Assembly (NCBI GenBank): GCA_030562195.1
Contig: CM060200.1
Location: forward strand, 27,505,023-27,569,022
DNA length: 64,000 nt
Direction: 5' to 3'
DNA from: Nipponacmea schrenckii
Taxonomy: Eukaryota > Mollusca > Gastropoda > Lottiidae
The position numbers were made by a program, and so were the translations under genes. Positions within the stretch are counted from its first letter, which is position 1. The number at the start of each line of letters is the position of its first letter. Below the pieces are notes generated by a model. It searched no databases and was not told the DNA's origin. It saw only the letters and a program-made list of their open reading frames with translations. Below are positions 11,960 through 24,611 of the stretch, piece by piece.

Positions 11960-13182
11960 TTATGGAATCCTAAATAAAAATTCTCCATCCTCATCAAAAA
12001 CAGTTTTTCCATCTTTATAAACTTGACCCTCTGATATTTGATTGGAAGTCACCTTGCTATTATCTACTGATGACTGCCTGTGTTTCTGATATTTCTCTTC
12101 TGGTGTGGGATCTTTATTTTGATCAAATAAGTCTTTGAGAACTGCTTGATAGAATGATGCAACTTCTTCATCATCGGCAGTTTCCACACTTTCTAAAAGT
12201 TTGTCAGAGTGAACACATCGATTAAAAATATCCGAGAAAGGACCAGGTTTTTGGTATCTATTGGGTTTAGGTTTGCTTCTAACAGGGAGCTCTGGAATTC
12301 CTGCTGCATACATAATGTTTGTCATTCTATAATCATCGACACCCTGCTGAGACCATTCTTCCCACTTTTCAAGAACTTTTCTATCGTGTCTTTTTATTTC
12401 ATTTTGGGAAATCCCAATGTAATTTGATTTCACAATTTTTAATACACCGTAAACTGAAACTGGGAAGACCCCAGCCAGAGCGGTTATTGACCACTCCTCT
12501 GGGTAGTTCTTGTGTAAATATTGTATCTGTTCTTTAGCTCTCCAAGCTAGTACATTTTCTTCTTTCTCAGGTTTAAAGTACTTTCGATTTATTATTTGCA
12601 TCTTTAATCTCTTGTCATTTCTTTTTGAATCTCTTAAAGAAAAAAAATGGGTTTATTTTTTATTTATCAAATTAAATTTGTAATGAATGTAATCTTAGAT
12701 TAACTAATTTATATTGATATTGATGATTGGAGGGGGGGGTCTGAAATTGAAAGGGGTTTCTCTTCGCTACACAAACACTTCTTAATAATAGAGTCCATAA
12801 TTTAAGTGGACTAGGTCTGAAATGAGCTCAAACTTAATACCGATATTGGAATTGCAAAAGTGGAGGCTAACGACTACCTTTTCAACTGCTCTTTAAACCT
12901 TGAAACATTCTGTTCACTATCATAAAGTTGAATCAACTCTTCCGAAACTTCAGACTCAAAAATATCTTCGACCAAATTTTTATCCCTTTCTTCATTTGAT
13001 GGAAAGTGTTGGTAAACGTCTTTCCTTCGTGACTTTTTTGGTTCTTTAGGATAGATCACCAATTGCTCTCCTACTCCACGCCTTACATATCTTACTTGTT
13101 GTAAACCATAGAAATTCAATAACGAGGGGTTAGAAGAGTGTTTTCCTAAAAATAATGTAACCTTTCTGTAAAAGGCAGCCAT
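11960..13182 (-). CDS. NGRN: Neugrin homologue (mitochondrial ribosome assembly), 2 exons
   Basis: Neugrin (Rrg9 family) acts in the mitochondrial matrix with the 16S rRNA pseudouridylation module needed for large-subunit assembly. Exon 1 is 13182-12878 and exon 2 is 12632-11960 on the minus strand; using the AAG acceptor at 12,633 keeps the frame and gives 325 residues. The neugrin core is residues 131-175, with AKEQIQYLHKNYPEEWS and the following segment resembling a helix-turn-helix (VSVYGVLKIVKSNY). The N-terminus (MAAFYRKVTLFLGKHS) is basic with few acids, fitting a mitochondrial presequence, and is followed by RYVRRG. The charged C-terminal tail has no motif I recognise. It converges with PIGO and is divergent to the LRRC28-like gene. 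Confidence 0.85.
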
Positions 13183-13998
13183 ATTGAAAAGGGAAATAAC
13201 TTCTCAACGAATGCCGACGTCCTAAAGTTGGATTAGAACATGTCATGGAAACTATATTGATTTATTTATCAGTGTAAAAGATATAAAAAGAAAAACAATG
13301 TAGACGATATTGAGACACTTTTTTGATATGTTGCCTTATACTTTCTTCACGAAATCATAAGATTCCACGACCTCCCTGTATGTGTTGAATGAAAAGTAGA
13401 TAAAGAAGGTACCAAACTATTTAGTCTCTGTCAAGTGTCATGTCCTACTTTGTCTACACCTTCAGTCATGTCTAGCGTTGTTTTCTTTTATGCTAATATT
13501 CTATCATTTATAATAAAATTACACATGTATAACTATGTTGTTTACTACTTTTCTTTTTATATTATAATTGGTATAAATGTGTACGAAATCTAGGTGTCTA
13601 CTATTTGAACTATTATAGATTAGCTGCAAGCATTAACGGTGGTCTGTAATCAGGACAACTCTGTTTTGTTTAGACTTTGAAATGTGACGTATCTTTTAAT
13701 ATGTTAAAAGTCCATTTCAAATGCGCGTTATTTAGATCGCCGAATGGAAGGTCGACAAGAAGGGGGCATTTTTAAAGATGTATAAGGTTAAATACTATTT
13801 GGTAATGTGTACAAGAAAGATGGCACAGAATTATCAGTCAATTTTTAGGCTACCGTACAATTGATAGAATGTAGAAAACGAAATAACTCGTCACGCGTCT
13901 CAAACGTCTATGACTCTATCCACCCTAATCTTCTCTGACATTTTCTAGATTATATATATTTATTACATGTATTCCAGATAAAGTTAAAAGAAGAGAGG
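13183..13998. promoter_or_regulatory. Divergent intergenic region between NGRN and the LRRC28-like gene
   Basis: 816 bp between two start codons on opposite strands. It should contain both 5' UTRs and promoters, but no TATA box, initiator or CpG cluster stands out. The right-hand gene may have an unannotated 5' non-coding exon here. No repeat was recognised. Confidence 0.35.
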
Positions 13999-16900
13999 AT
14001 GGATGTAGTATTACAGTTGAACTATTCGGGATTAACGGAATTATCAACTGACTTTTGCCAATATAACAGACACGTTGAACGTCTTTATCTCAAACGTAAC
14101 AAATTAAAAACACTGGTAATTTGAAATTTGTAAATTTTTCAAATGAAAAAAAAGCTCCCAATTAACCAACCAATTTTAAGAACTCTTAATCTAATCTTTC
14201 TGATAATTCCGAAACATGATTAAAGTCCTTATACTGTTCAATCAAACAATAACCTATCTTTACCCATTCATACAAACTAAGAAATTGTCTCTATTTTCTA
14301 GCCAAGAGACATCACTTGTTTTTGTAATTTGATTGATCTGTAAGTATAGTAATATTTCTACATTTGGCATATCATTTTCGGAAAATAATTATTATTTTCC
14401 AACGTATTTAAGATATAAAATTTTGTGATTCGTTTGAAACAATTACACGTATATATAAATGCGCTTGAAAGCTCAATATTCCCCGAAATACATCTATATT
14501 ACAATCACGTTAGCTAGACTCAACCTGTCACCCAGTGCAATAAGTATTAGGCCTATATTTCTCAATTCCCCTGACAATAACAATGTAATTATTGTGTACA
14601 ATTAAACCCAGTAGAATACCATACAGTTGTGATATTGAATACTAAATCCTAACCATTATATACGTTGATGTTAAGACTTATTTGATGTATTTGTAGATAT
14701 TTACAAGCCAACGAGATTCACAAGCTCCCAGAAGGTACGCTTAAACAAATACCCTCTAATTTCGCCCCCGAATTCCTAGCTCAAAGAACATCATTGAAGC
14801 GACATACTCGTTGTCAGACTTCATTGTTCAGAGGGGCAAGCAATATATATCTTCAGGGACAATGAAGTATTGTGTTAGTTGAAGTAATGAAATTTTTTGG
14901 TTGTCAGAATTTTCAGGGGGAATCCATTTTTTGTTTGTTTTTTTATTTAACAGGAATTTACCCTTGTAGCTACGGGCCCGCCTAGATAAGATTTGTAAAT
15001 AACAATCTTGTTTTTCTTGTTCCTTAAGCACTACAAAGGTTTGACGTAAATTATGACCGTACCATGCTAAAGGAATATAAACTGTTTCTCGGAAGTGTGA
15101 ACAGTTAATCTTTTTTAGAGTTTAACACAGTGGACTAATTATTAAACTATGAAACTGAACTATATTTACAGAAATCGGTTCCTTGAAGAACTTGCGATAT
15201 TTAGATTTAAGTTCCAACTTTTTAAAATCATTACCAGCCTCCATTGGTCGACTGTCAAATCTAGAGAAACTAAATTTATCTATCAATAATTTCCTGTCAG
15301 TTCTTCCTAATGGTGAGTATTGTTTTAAACAGATTAAGCGGCTCATTGGGTGAGAGCTTACTTGGGGAAGGTCGAGATTTTTCAGCCCGGTCTCCCCTTG
15401 TCAGTGATGCAGATCGGAGGAACTGACATAGAAAAAGCGTCTAGTCGTTCGGATGGGACAATAAACCGAGGCCCCGTGTGCTACAGGCTGTGCACTTTAA
15501 AGATCCCTCGACAGTTAGTAATCGAAAAAGAGCAGGCTTATGCCGCTGTCCCGGCAAAATTTTTTTACCTCAGAGCCCATAAGGTACCCAAGAAGGAAAC
15601 CTCAATTCTTTTCATTCTATTTAAACAGATATAAAGCCTTATTCCCGTACATAACATAAAGAACATAAAGCCATCATTTCCTTATTTGGCTAGAATTGAT
15701 TATTAAAAATATATGACCGTCATATTTCCTACAAACCTAACAAACAGTAATTTGAATCCAGGTGAAAGTGCTTTGACTGAAACTCGAGTAAGATAGATTT
15801 AAATTTCTTTTCTCTTAAATCTAACAAATTCCGTTCTAATGATGTCATCTAAAACCAATCATAGCGGAGCATGTAGGACCTGTTTCTTGGAATGCCTGTT
15901 GGTCTTGTGAAATAGCAAATAATTTTCACTTTCAGAAATTGGTCAACTAAAAAAATTATTAACATTTGAAGCAGCCTATCTCAATTTGAAGAAATTTCCT
16001 AAGCAGCTCTGTGATTGTGAAAACTTACAAAAACTGTGTTTAGATAGAAACTTTATCAGTTTTATACCGAAAGAGATTGTGAAATTAAAGAATTTACAAG
16101 ATTTATCAATGTGTGGAAATAACCTGATATCATTGTCTCATAGTAAGTGACCTTCAACATTTTTACTAGATCAGTTGGTATTTGTTAAGGTACCGAAATG
16201 CTTTATGGAGATTATTGACCTTCATTTTGTTGTAAATATTGTATGCATTGAATGTTTGAATAATTCTCAATATTCCCGATTCACAACAAAACTGCAGAAC
16301 AACTTAATGTAATTTTATTTTGTCTATTCACTATAGATTTAATGAATCTGAAGAATATAAGAGATATATATGTGGACCAGAATCCCGCTTTGTTTTCATA
16401 TCCTTACAAACTACCGGTTACACACTTGGGGTACGAACATTGTTTTTATACATTTATATACCTGAAATTGGGGACCTGGATTATAAATAATAGCTAAGAC
16501 TGTTATCAAATTAAGCAATTTAGTATGTAAGAATGTAACAAAGAACTAAAACAGAATTTTCTGGTAAACTAGAAAAGCTAATACATTATTTTTTAAGATC
16601 AACACGACCACAGACTAAGGACCATGTGGTTGGACGACTTTCTAGACTCAAATTGAGTCTTGTCTTTACAACATCATCGGATTTCAACAAAGACAAATGA
16701 AAATGTCCAGTAAAGATTTCTGTCGAATGACATTGCGAACTATTTGAGAGATTATTATATTTATGTGTTTACGACTGATTTTAATTTCACAGATGTGGGA
16801 GAATACAAACTGAAGAAAACTGTGATATTTTTTGTTTTATGGATATTGAAGACAATGGTCTTAAAGTTAAATTGTGTCTGGGTGATGATGTAGCAAGCTT

Positions 16901-17487
16901 TGGTCATCCAGTTCTCAGACCAGTTCCAAAATTTATTGAACTTTGCTTTAGAGTTCTTTCAAATTATAGATCAGGTATATGTTTTATTTATTAACCAGAT
17001 ATATACTCCCCTATTTCAGAAAAATAAAATGAAGTTTTGCTTCCTAGCCTACTCTTCTGCACTCCAGATCAATCATTTCATTTTACTTCAATTCAGTTTC
17101 ACTATGCAATATTTTACTTGCCTGTAAAATGCACTTAAGTTTTAGATATGTGAAAAATTCACTGGAAACTTTGATTTTTTTTTATCAAGTCACGATAGAT
17201 TTGATTCTTTAATTACAGATGTACTGAAATCATTAAAAGATCACCTACCAAAAGAATTGTTTGTAATTTTAATATCTGAGACAAGTCTATGTACTGTATG
17301 TGAAGCTGTGATATCCGTTGATGGGTTTGTAGTTGTAGTTATTAAGACAGACCCCATCGTGATATCAGATGATAAAGTGTTGTATGAAACAGTGTTATGT
17401 TGTACCAAGCCTTGTGTAGAAAGATTTATCAATGGTTTACCAAGCCATTATAAACTGATATACCCATTTCTGGAAAGTATGACTTAA
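13999..17487 (+). CDS. LRRC28: Leucine-rich repeat protein, LRRC28-like, 8 exons
   Basis: Exons 13999-14115, 14302-14339, 14697-14734, 15172-15312, 15936-16142, 16337-16430, 16793-16974 and 17219-17487 join in frame to 361 residues (human LRRC28 is 367). About eight LRRs follow each other, for example LYLKRNKLKTL, LYLQANEIHKLP, LRYLDLSSNFLKSLP and LCLDRNFISFIP; the last is IRDIYVDQNP, like the VYVDNN repeat of LRRC28. The C-terminal part is not LRR: a CGRIQTEENCD segment corresponds to the CGAPI region, then LPKEL and Cys-x2-Cys pairs (CTVC, CCTKPC) where LRRC28 has its Cys-rich end. The overall order matches LRRC28 and not other short LRR proteins. Its biochemical role is poorly known; no signal peptide or membrane segment is seen, so it is likely cytosolic. 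Two 38-bp micro-exons are unusual. A SINE lies in intron 4. Confidence 0.8.
15335..15570 (+). mobile_element. tRNA-derived SINE copy in LRRC28 intron
   Basis: The body (AGTGATGCAGATCGG, then AAAAAGCGTCTAGT, then ACAATAAACCGAGG and GTGCTACAGGCTGTGCAC) is shared with the copy at 17,658-17,900. The head (GCTCATTGGGTGAGAGC) resembles a tRNA A-box. Similar Deu/Meta-type SINE cores are common in molluscs. The copy ends near a T run. Confidence 0.75.
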
Positions 17488-17657
17488 ATTAGTGGATATT
17501 CTACATCTTTACAGAATAATAACCAATAGAAAACTGCTGAGATTTCCAAAACATTTTATCAACAGGCTTTACTTTGTAGTTGAAGCCGATTTCAATCCAT
17601 TCATTCTGGTAATGATGAAGCAAATTGAGAGAAAGGCTACCCCTGATCTGAAATTGC

Positions 17658-17900
17658 TGGGGACCGCGGTGGTTCAGTGAGTTACACGCTTGATGAACCA
17701 GCTTGATGAACATTTGGATTTTTCAGTCCGGCTTCCCCTTATGAGTGATGCAGATCGGAAAAAGCGTCTAGTTGCTGGGATGAGACAATAAACCGAGACC
17801 CCCTTGTGCTACAGGCTGTGCACGATAAAGACCCCTCGACATTTGGAAATCGCAAAAAGAGTAGGCTAATGCTACTGTCCTGACAAAATTTCCCTCATTG
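17658..17900 (+). mobile_element. tRNA-derived SINE copy downstream of LRRC28
   Basis: Second copy of the same SINE, with a better preserved tRNA-like head: GTGGTTCAGTGAGTTACACG fits a Pol III A-box. The body then runs in the same order as in the first copy and ends in GACAAAATTT. Its presence between LRRC28 and IF1 marks the left border of the IF region. Confidence 0.75.
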
Positions 17901-18502
17901 CACACTTCATGGTGTTACCAGTCTTCAAGAGTATGATGTAAAACTCCATTTCATTTTCTGTATAATTGCTAGTCACAGATAACTTGTTTAAAGGGATCAA
18001 CTCCAGTAACAAAAATATATCTTTATATATATATAGCTAATATGTTTACAATTCTATTTTATAAAATATATACCGATATGTATAAATATATATATTGGAT
18101 TTCTAGTAGAAGTTTTTATAATAGCAACAAAATTCAAAACCTTTACAAATACATGTATAATACTAGTACTTGATAATGATGATATAGGCTAAATTGTATG
18201 AATTTGAAGAACTATTTTAAACAATCAATTTTATAAATTTACATTTTCATCACTTGCTGTGATGAAGATGTATGTATTAAAAAAGAATACCTGTGACCGT
18301 AAGCTTTGATATAACAATTTACAAGTCGACCTAAAATAACATACCGTAATCTTAATGAAAGTATAAAATTTCTGATCTGTACAAGGATTATAAATAATGG
18401 GATATTATGTTGAATAATTACAATGTAACTTGTTAAACATAATGCCATTGGTCGACTTGTTTTTTTCCCCAATTATCCAGTTATTGGATTAAGCAGAGTA
18501 GG
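17901..18502 (-). other. IF1 downstream region, replaced 3' UTR
   Basis: A short stretch near 17,995-18,020 (CAACTCCAGTAACAAAAATA) matches the end of the 3' UTR shared by IF2 (about 52,480-52,510) and IF3 (about 61,700-61,740). Between that stretch and the IF1 stop codon the sequence differs from the other two copies, as if the 3' UTR had been substituted or interrupted. No gene is seen. Confidence 0.5.
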
Positions 18503-21500
18503 TTAATTGATGCTGGTTGATGAGGATTTAATAGTGGTTTTGATACTTCCTGTATTGCCCATAGTCTTCATAGTTGATGATGAAGATGACGAAGACGATG
18601 AGCCTCCCATAATGATATTGCTCAGATTGGTTGCTCCTTTATTCTGAACGGAAATAGCATTCTCGACAAGGTTCTTGAATCTGTTGGGAAGAAAACATCA
18701 AAATGAAAATTTTAAAGTCAAGTTTTGTACATGCCCAACAACTTACTCCTGTATAACCAGTTCTCCAGAAGTGAATTATGGATGCGATGCTATTTTGTTA
18801 CATACGCTGAAAACATCTAGGTATGACGAAGGTTGTACGAGTTACAAAATAACTAAAACATTATTTTAGAAGTTAAGAATTATATATTCTAAAAACTTGA
18901 AAAACATCGTCATCATTTTAATTTTATATGCATCGATGTATCCAACAATCATAGAACATATCAGAGAACGATTTCTCATATAGTGTTATGAAAATTGTAC
19001 CAGGATATTGGCATAAGCTTTTCCTTTCTCATTTCGAATTTGAATAAAATACCAATTGACTCACCTGTCCTCTTCACCCTCGAGAAGTTTTCTATAACAA
19101 GATATTTCTAATTCTAATGATAATTTAGCATCCATTATCAGTCTTAGTTCTTCAACACATGCTTCCAGTTCAGCCTGTAGTCGAGATTTACTGGTCATAT
19201 GTTCTGATTTCTCAGATTCTAATTCTGTTTCTAACCCTTGAATCATGTTCCTCAACTGAGACATTTCCGCTTGTAAGGCACCATTCTGTAAAGTGATATA
19301 GAGAATAATATAGAATATTCATTTGATGTTCCTGTTACTTTGAAATCATTGGAGACACGAATATAAATCATAAAGATTATAAAAAGAGAAACTGCAAGAA
19401 ATGAAAATGTTTAAAGGATCCTGAAATCCATATTTCAGATAAAGTCAGTCAAATCTCCAATCTTCTACTTAACAATTAACTACCATTTTCTTACCTTGGC
19501 TTCCATTTCAGCTACTTTAGATGACGAACCATGTATCTGAGATTGAAGTTTTTTGGTGACTTCTTTAGCCTGTTTGTTCTCCATATTATCTCTGACTGCA
19601 CCAGATTGAAGTTGTCTCATCTGAATTATGAAACAATATTTAATGGGTATTGCTGTTGTATTGAGATGTACAGATCCTGGATAAGCATCCAACAAGATCG
19701 TGACTGTAGTCCTGAGACAATTGATTTAACTATGCAGATAACCTTTAACATACTCCCCAGTACCCACCCAGCCCTCCCCTTTTTTCTCAACCAAAATTAC
19801 GACCTACCTGTGCAGCAAATCTGGTTTCACAATCTTGTCTCATCAGATCTAGTTTAGAGTCGTATTCACCCTGTATATCACGTATAGCTTTAGAAAGGTT
19901 ATTCTGCCAGAATTCCTGTAAGTCCAGGCCTTTGACTTTGATGGCTTGTTTCGGCTCGGAAGGCATCTGAAATCAACATTTAAATTTGTAGAACCATTCC
20001 TGGCATGATTCTTGTCATTTCATAGGTAAATATTGCAACAAGCATTATGTAAAGAATACGCCGCTATATAGTGCCATTACTTTTGTGTAAGTTTTAACAT
20101 TATATTGAGCAATCTGGAGACGTATTCTTAAAAACCTAATTTAATTTCGTGTTCCAGTCATCTGATAGTTAAACACTTATGTTTTAGATTGATTTTTCCC
20201 TAATATTCTTAGTTTAATTGTGGGGAATAGGGTCCAATATATGAAAGCAATATTCCATTGTTCAGAAATCTAGTCATCTAGCCATTATAGGCCGTCTGGT
20301 TTTAACATAACCATCCCGTTAGTGGAGTATACAAGATTTCTATAAGATCGAACATACCTTGTCGAGAAGAGCTCGTAAGAATTCTACTTCTTCCTCCAGA
20401 GTGGTAGCTCTACAATCAGCATCAATATGGGCAGCAGTTTCATTGTCTAAATCCTGGAATATACCAAATATATTTATGCATTATTACTTATACATACTGT
20501 AGTACAAGTGTGTCTTGGAAACACAAGGTAAAGCGATGAAAATACATGACAGTGGAAAGGGGGAGGGGGGCTCCACCGTAGAAACGCCACTGGGAGGGGT
20601 ATTCAGACAGCATTGCTTCCCTTTGTAACTGGCGTTTATGAATAAGCAGCTGATAAGAGCAAGGCGTCTTATTATCGTTCGAGACTACTTAAATCCGAGG
20701 TCAAATAGTAAGATGGTGGGGCGTTGGTTTTTTGACAAGTTACAATGATTTATGGCACTTATTTTGGCACTCATCTCATTTTAACTCTATGAATGAATGG
20801 ATAAGGAATATATGCTAGATTCTACTTACAGTTCGAAGTCGGGCATTCTCCTCTATTCTCTGAGTGTTTATCTGTCGAAGTTTATCATTTTCATTTTCTA
20901 GATTTTGAATTCGGAGTCTAAGAGTTGCCAATTCTCCCTCGTATCCACCTATTTCTGAAGTTTGTGATTCGATTTGTTGCCTGTAGTCTGCATTGTGTCC
21001 TTCTAGAGTCGCTGATCTGAAAAAAAGGGAAATGTAATCAATTCAAGAGGTTGTTTAAGGTTAGGGAAGATAAGCATTGGTGGTAATTGATAATCTGTGT
21101 AGCTTGATTTGTATTCTATATGTCAGTGGATTTAGCATCGATACTACGTTTTCTTCTTCTAAGTACAAATATCTGCTGTGGAAAAAGCATCTTGAAGTGC
21201 TCAGATTCTTATTGTTCATGTGGAGGAAGAATTACCTGTGTATGATAACTTACTCTTGTTTTAAAGTATCCACAAGATCTTGGAGACCAGCAATTTTAGC
21301 ATCACCTGCACCTTTATCAGCTGATAATTCATCTATTACTTTTCTGGCCTGGTCGAGTTCAGATTCATACATAGCTTTCACTGGTTTAAAATCTACTGCT
21401 TTCTGGTTCCTGTAAATCTCCAGCTCCTCTTCTAGCTGGGTATTCAAAGCTTCCAGGAATCGTACCTTCTCGATAAAACTTCCAAGTCGCTCATTGAGAG

Positions 21501-21756
21501 TCTGCATCTCTTTCTTTTCACTTTCCCGCTTTCCTTTCATATCAATTACACCATCTTGGGAAAGTTTAGCGTATGTACCGGAAGCCAAAGTAACGCCACC
21601 GAAACCCATGCCACCAAGTCCCATACCACCAGATGATGAGGACCTGCTGAATCCATAGGATCCAGTTGATGGTCGTCCTCGGTTGATGACAGTAGTTCGT
21701 TTCTTGATGAAAGAGTCGGTTCCATCAAGAGAAGACGCCAAAGTTTTTCGATCCAT
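18503..21756 (-). CDS. Cytoplasmic intermediate filament protein, copy 1, no lamin tail (7 exons)
   Basis: Minus-strand exons 21756-21254, 21016-20830, 20453-20358, 19966-19808, 19620-19495, 19285-19065 and 18680-18503 give 489 residues. The head (about 1-80) is Ser/Gly/Arg-rich with GGMGLGGMGFGG. Coil 1A starts with EKKEMQTLNERLGSFIEKVR, the helix-initiation motif. Coil 1B is about 140 residues, the long lamin-like form of protostome IFs. Coil 2 ends in the helix-termination motif CYRKLLEGEEDR. The tail is only about 55 residues, Ser-rich, without the Ig-like lamin-tail domain present in many invertebrate IFs. Product differences from IF2 include STGSYGFSR in the head, KAVDF, and His for Gln in exon 5. 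Expected to form cytoplasmic filaments. I see no frame damage. Confidence 0.93.
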
Positions 21757-21845
21757 GTTAAAGGTTTGGGGGTGAACTAGAAGTAATATCTTAGAACTAT
21801 AGAGATCGCTGTAGATGTGGTAATGAAAGTATTTGTAATTTGTTT

Positions 21846-21853
21846 CTTATATA
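21846..21853 (-). promoter_or_regulatory. TATA box of IF1
   Basis: TATATAAG on the minus strand, about 90 bp before the start codon, inside the block TCTATATAAGAAACAAATTA that is conserved upstream of all three IF genes. Conservation in IF3, whose surrounding sequence has diverged, supports a core promoter role. Confidence 0.7.
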
Positions 21854-22303
21854 GATAACCAAAGTATTTTCTGTTGTCAACACACATTACAGTATTATGT
21901 AATTTATGTAATTCTGACGATTATAAATAGAGATTTAAATAAGCGGGTCATCTCATATAAGATTATCTCTTTTGTTAATGATATATTATAGTTCTGTTTA
22001 ATACTGTATTAGTTACCGAACCAAGTTTCAAAATTAGGCTTAAAACAGTTTAGAAACGACAGTATTTCAATAGCGATGTGATCGTTACAGGTCTATATAT
22101 CATTATACGCCATGGCTAATAAGTAGTAAATACAATATGAACATACAAATATATGCTCTGACCCCCTCCCTCACACCTCTTGTAATTTGAAAGATGTCCG
22201 TTTGAATGGAAACAGCTGACTGAGTCAAGTGTTATCATAAGTAAGTAAATAAACTTGTACAGCGTACCAGGTGACTTAATAGCTACAGTTATTAGTATAT
22301 TTT

Positions 22304-23506
22304 TATGGAAGGCGTAACTGCCTTATGTTAGTATTTTTGCATTATGAGGATCTTTTTGTATTATGAGGATCTTTTTGTATTATCACCATCATCTCAGCAT
22401 CATCTTTTTGTATTATTATCTTTTAGTATAATTAGCATCATCTTTTTCTATTATCATATTTTAGTATTATCATCTTTTCCGTAACTTGCCGTAAGTTAAC
22501 GAAATCGACGGTAATCTTTGTAAAAAGTCGACGTAAAGAAGATGTTGTAGACTAGGTTAATGAGGCCCAGTCTACGATTTAGTTGTCTCCCATTAATTCC
22601 GTTCGATTCCACAATCGATGTACAATAATATTGATTATTTCATAATAATGAGATATGCAACCTTATTTAATAGCAACGATTACATTTTTGTAGCTTACAC
22701 TGCAAGTTTTTTTTTGTAATAGTGCCTATGTACAAAACCAAAACTTCTTCCATAACTTTAAGCTTGGAAATTGAAAGCAATTCTGTCACTTTTCGGCTCA
22801 ACAAATGCTTTCTTTTTTTTAAATTTATAAATTTGGATTTCTTATTCGCCAAATTTTCAGAAATAATGTTGTTTTGAGCATGGTATCAATGTTATCAGAT
22901 ACTGATCTGAACGATTTCGGTGTTGTCACAATAGGTGACAGAATTAGATTGAGAGAAGCAGCTAAAACTAAAGGGTATAAGTTTACTTATTCAAATACTA
23001 ATGTTAATGATACAGAATCATAAAAAAATTTGTCTCAACATATTTTCCCCATTTCTTGGAAATTGAGTCAATGCATCATTGACTTCAGATTTTAACTCAG
23101 CATCGTTAATTTGAGTAAAACTGCGTACGAATAATTCAAAAAATGCGTATGCAAGGAAAGGCGTAAATTTCCGAAAATTGTATCCATTTTGATAATGTAA
23201 AAATTGCGTCTCATTAACCTGGTCTACGACATCTTAACGTTGACTTTTTAAGAAGATTACCGTCGATTTCCGTAAACCTACGGCCAGTTACGGAAAAGAT
23301 GATAATACTAAAAGATGATAATACGAAAAGATGATGCTGATAATACAAAAAGATGCTGATAATACAAAAAGATGATGCTGATAATGCAAAAAGATGATGA
23401 TAGAAAAAGATGAAAATACGAAAAGATGATGCTGATAATACAAAAAGATCCTCATAATGCAAAAATACTAACATAATGCAGTTACAGCTTTCCATATATT
23501 TATATC
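22304..23506. mobile_element. Foldback element with AT-rich iterated arms
   Basis: Left arm 22,304-22,578 and right arm 23,212-23,506 are inverted copies. Both outer ends read as inverted versions of GTAACTGC and TTATGTTAGTATTTTTGC. Much of each arm is a degenerate array of AAAAGATGATAATAC-like units of 15-24 bp (clearest at 23,297-23,460). The inner arm ends carry a shared non-iterated part (GTAGAC, then AGGTTAATGAG). Arms differ in the number of units, as expected from slippage. The interior contains a SAM-domain-like relic. Confidence 0.8.
22826..23023 (+). pseudogene. SAM-domain-like coding relic inside foldback element
   Basis: The plus-strand frame ending at TAA 23,021-23,023 translates a segment resembling the second half of a sterile alpha motif domain: LSDTDLNDFGVVTIGDRIRL fits the family pattern L-T-D-x-D-L-x-x-L-G-V-x-x-x-G-D-R-x-R-L. 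Upstream residues LIRQIFRNN fit the preceding helix. The first methionine is at 22,880, but the motif extends upstream of it, so this is probably a 3' exon or fragment. No further exons could be placed. SAM domains mediate protein-protein or RNA binding; whether this came from a host gene or a transposon protein is unknown. Confidence 0.5.
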
Positions 23507-23637
23507 AATAAGTATGACATGAAAAACTGATACTGAAAAATGGAAGGTTGGGATAAGACTAATGGAAGTTATATAAGAATGAAGTAGACGTGTTTATTTG
23601 GTTTTTACATCAAACAGGTCAGACACTTGCTACAAGC

Positions 23638-24611
23638 GTGATGTCAGTTCTAGAATGAATACAACATGATTGTATTGATGGCTCTCATCAATGGGAATAA
23701 AAACCAATTTAAAGGGGTAGTAAAAAGTTTTCCTAAATGTATATCGGGGACAGTGATAGCATCAATTTTCACCAATACAAGTTTCAATCAGACGTCTTTG
23801 GTTCCTGCAATTTCAAAAAGTGTTTGGTGACGTCATTAATCTTGAAGTGGCTTAAGTGATGTAAGCGTATTTGCGATAAGTGATGTCCCCGTTGCACAAA
23901 ATTTAGAAACCTCTCTACAATCACTCTTAAACTAAACGTACCTGCTTAACGTTAATCTGAATCTAAGAAGATCTCAGTGACAAAGATAAAAGATTAATAA
24001 TTTGGTTGAGAGAGATTCTAAGAGCTCAAAGGAGTGATTGAAATGGGACCATCTCGTGCTGTCGGTGAGCATTATTTATTTTCATTTGGACTAATTTTCC
24101 GACCTTGGGATTTAATCATATCTATTCCATAGGCTAAATGAATAAAATAGATTCCACTGAGAATATAAGCGCTCTGTAGAACCACAGTTCTATGAATCTT
24201 TGAAATGAAATATCTTTAACCTCTAGAAGATCCTTTCTGGAAAAATTGAAACGATAAAACGAGTTGATGTAACCGACAAACGTGACAGATGTAACTGTAC
24301 TATTATCATCCGGATAGAATAATATCTGGAAATTCGGACTAACACCAATTGGCGTCAATTCAATATGTCGTGGCAAAAACTCAAACAATCAGTAACTGTT
24401 CCAAATCCTGAAACTATTCGAATCCTTCCTCAAGTTAAAGATTCCGATGTATGTCCAATTGCTTCTGATAGTCGGCTCTCACCCACAATACCTTACAACG
24501 CCTATTCCCCCATAAAAGAAGCTGGTCAGGCTTTGCTTCATCCCCCCTGGAATTCTGCTGGCCCCTGCTCGCTACCCATTATAGCCATAATGTATATTTT
24601 GTCGGCCTTCT

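Noticed and set aside
15335..17900. Possible tRNA genes (A-box-like sequences)
   Set aside because: No complete cloverleaf could be drawn. The sequences are heads of tRNA-derived SINEs.
19531..19857. 108-codon frame antisense to IF1 exons 4-5 (also at 53,737-54,063)
   Set aside because: A shadow of the IF coding and intron sequence. Conservation between copies comes from the IF genes.
22330..23470. Regular short repeats suggestive of a CRISPR array
   Set aside because: Units are degenerate, have no unique spacers, and are mirrored in inverted arms of a foldback element in a eukaryotic genome.
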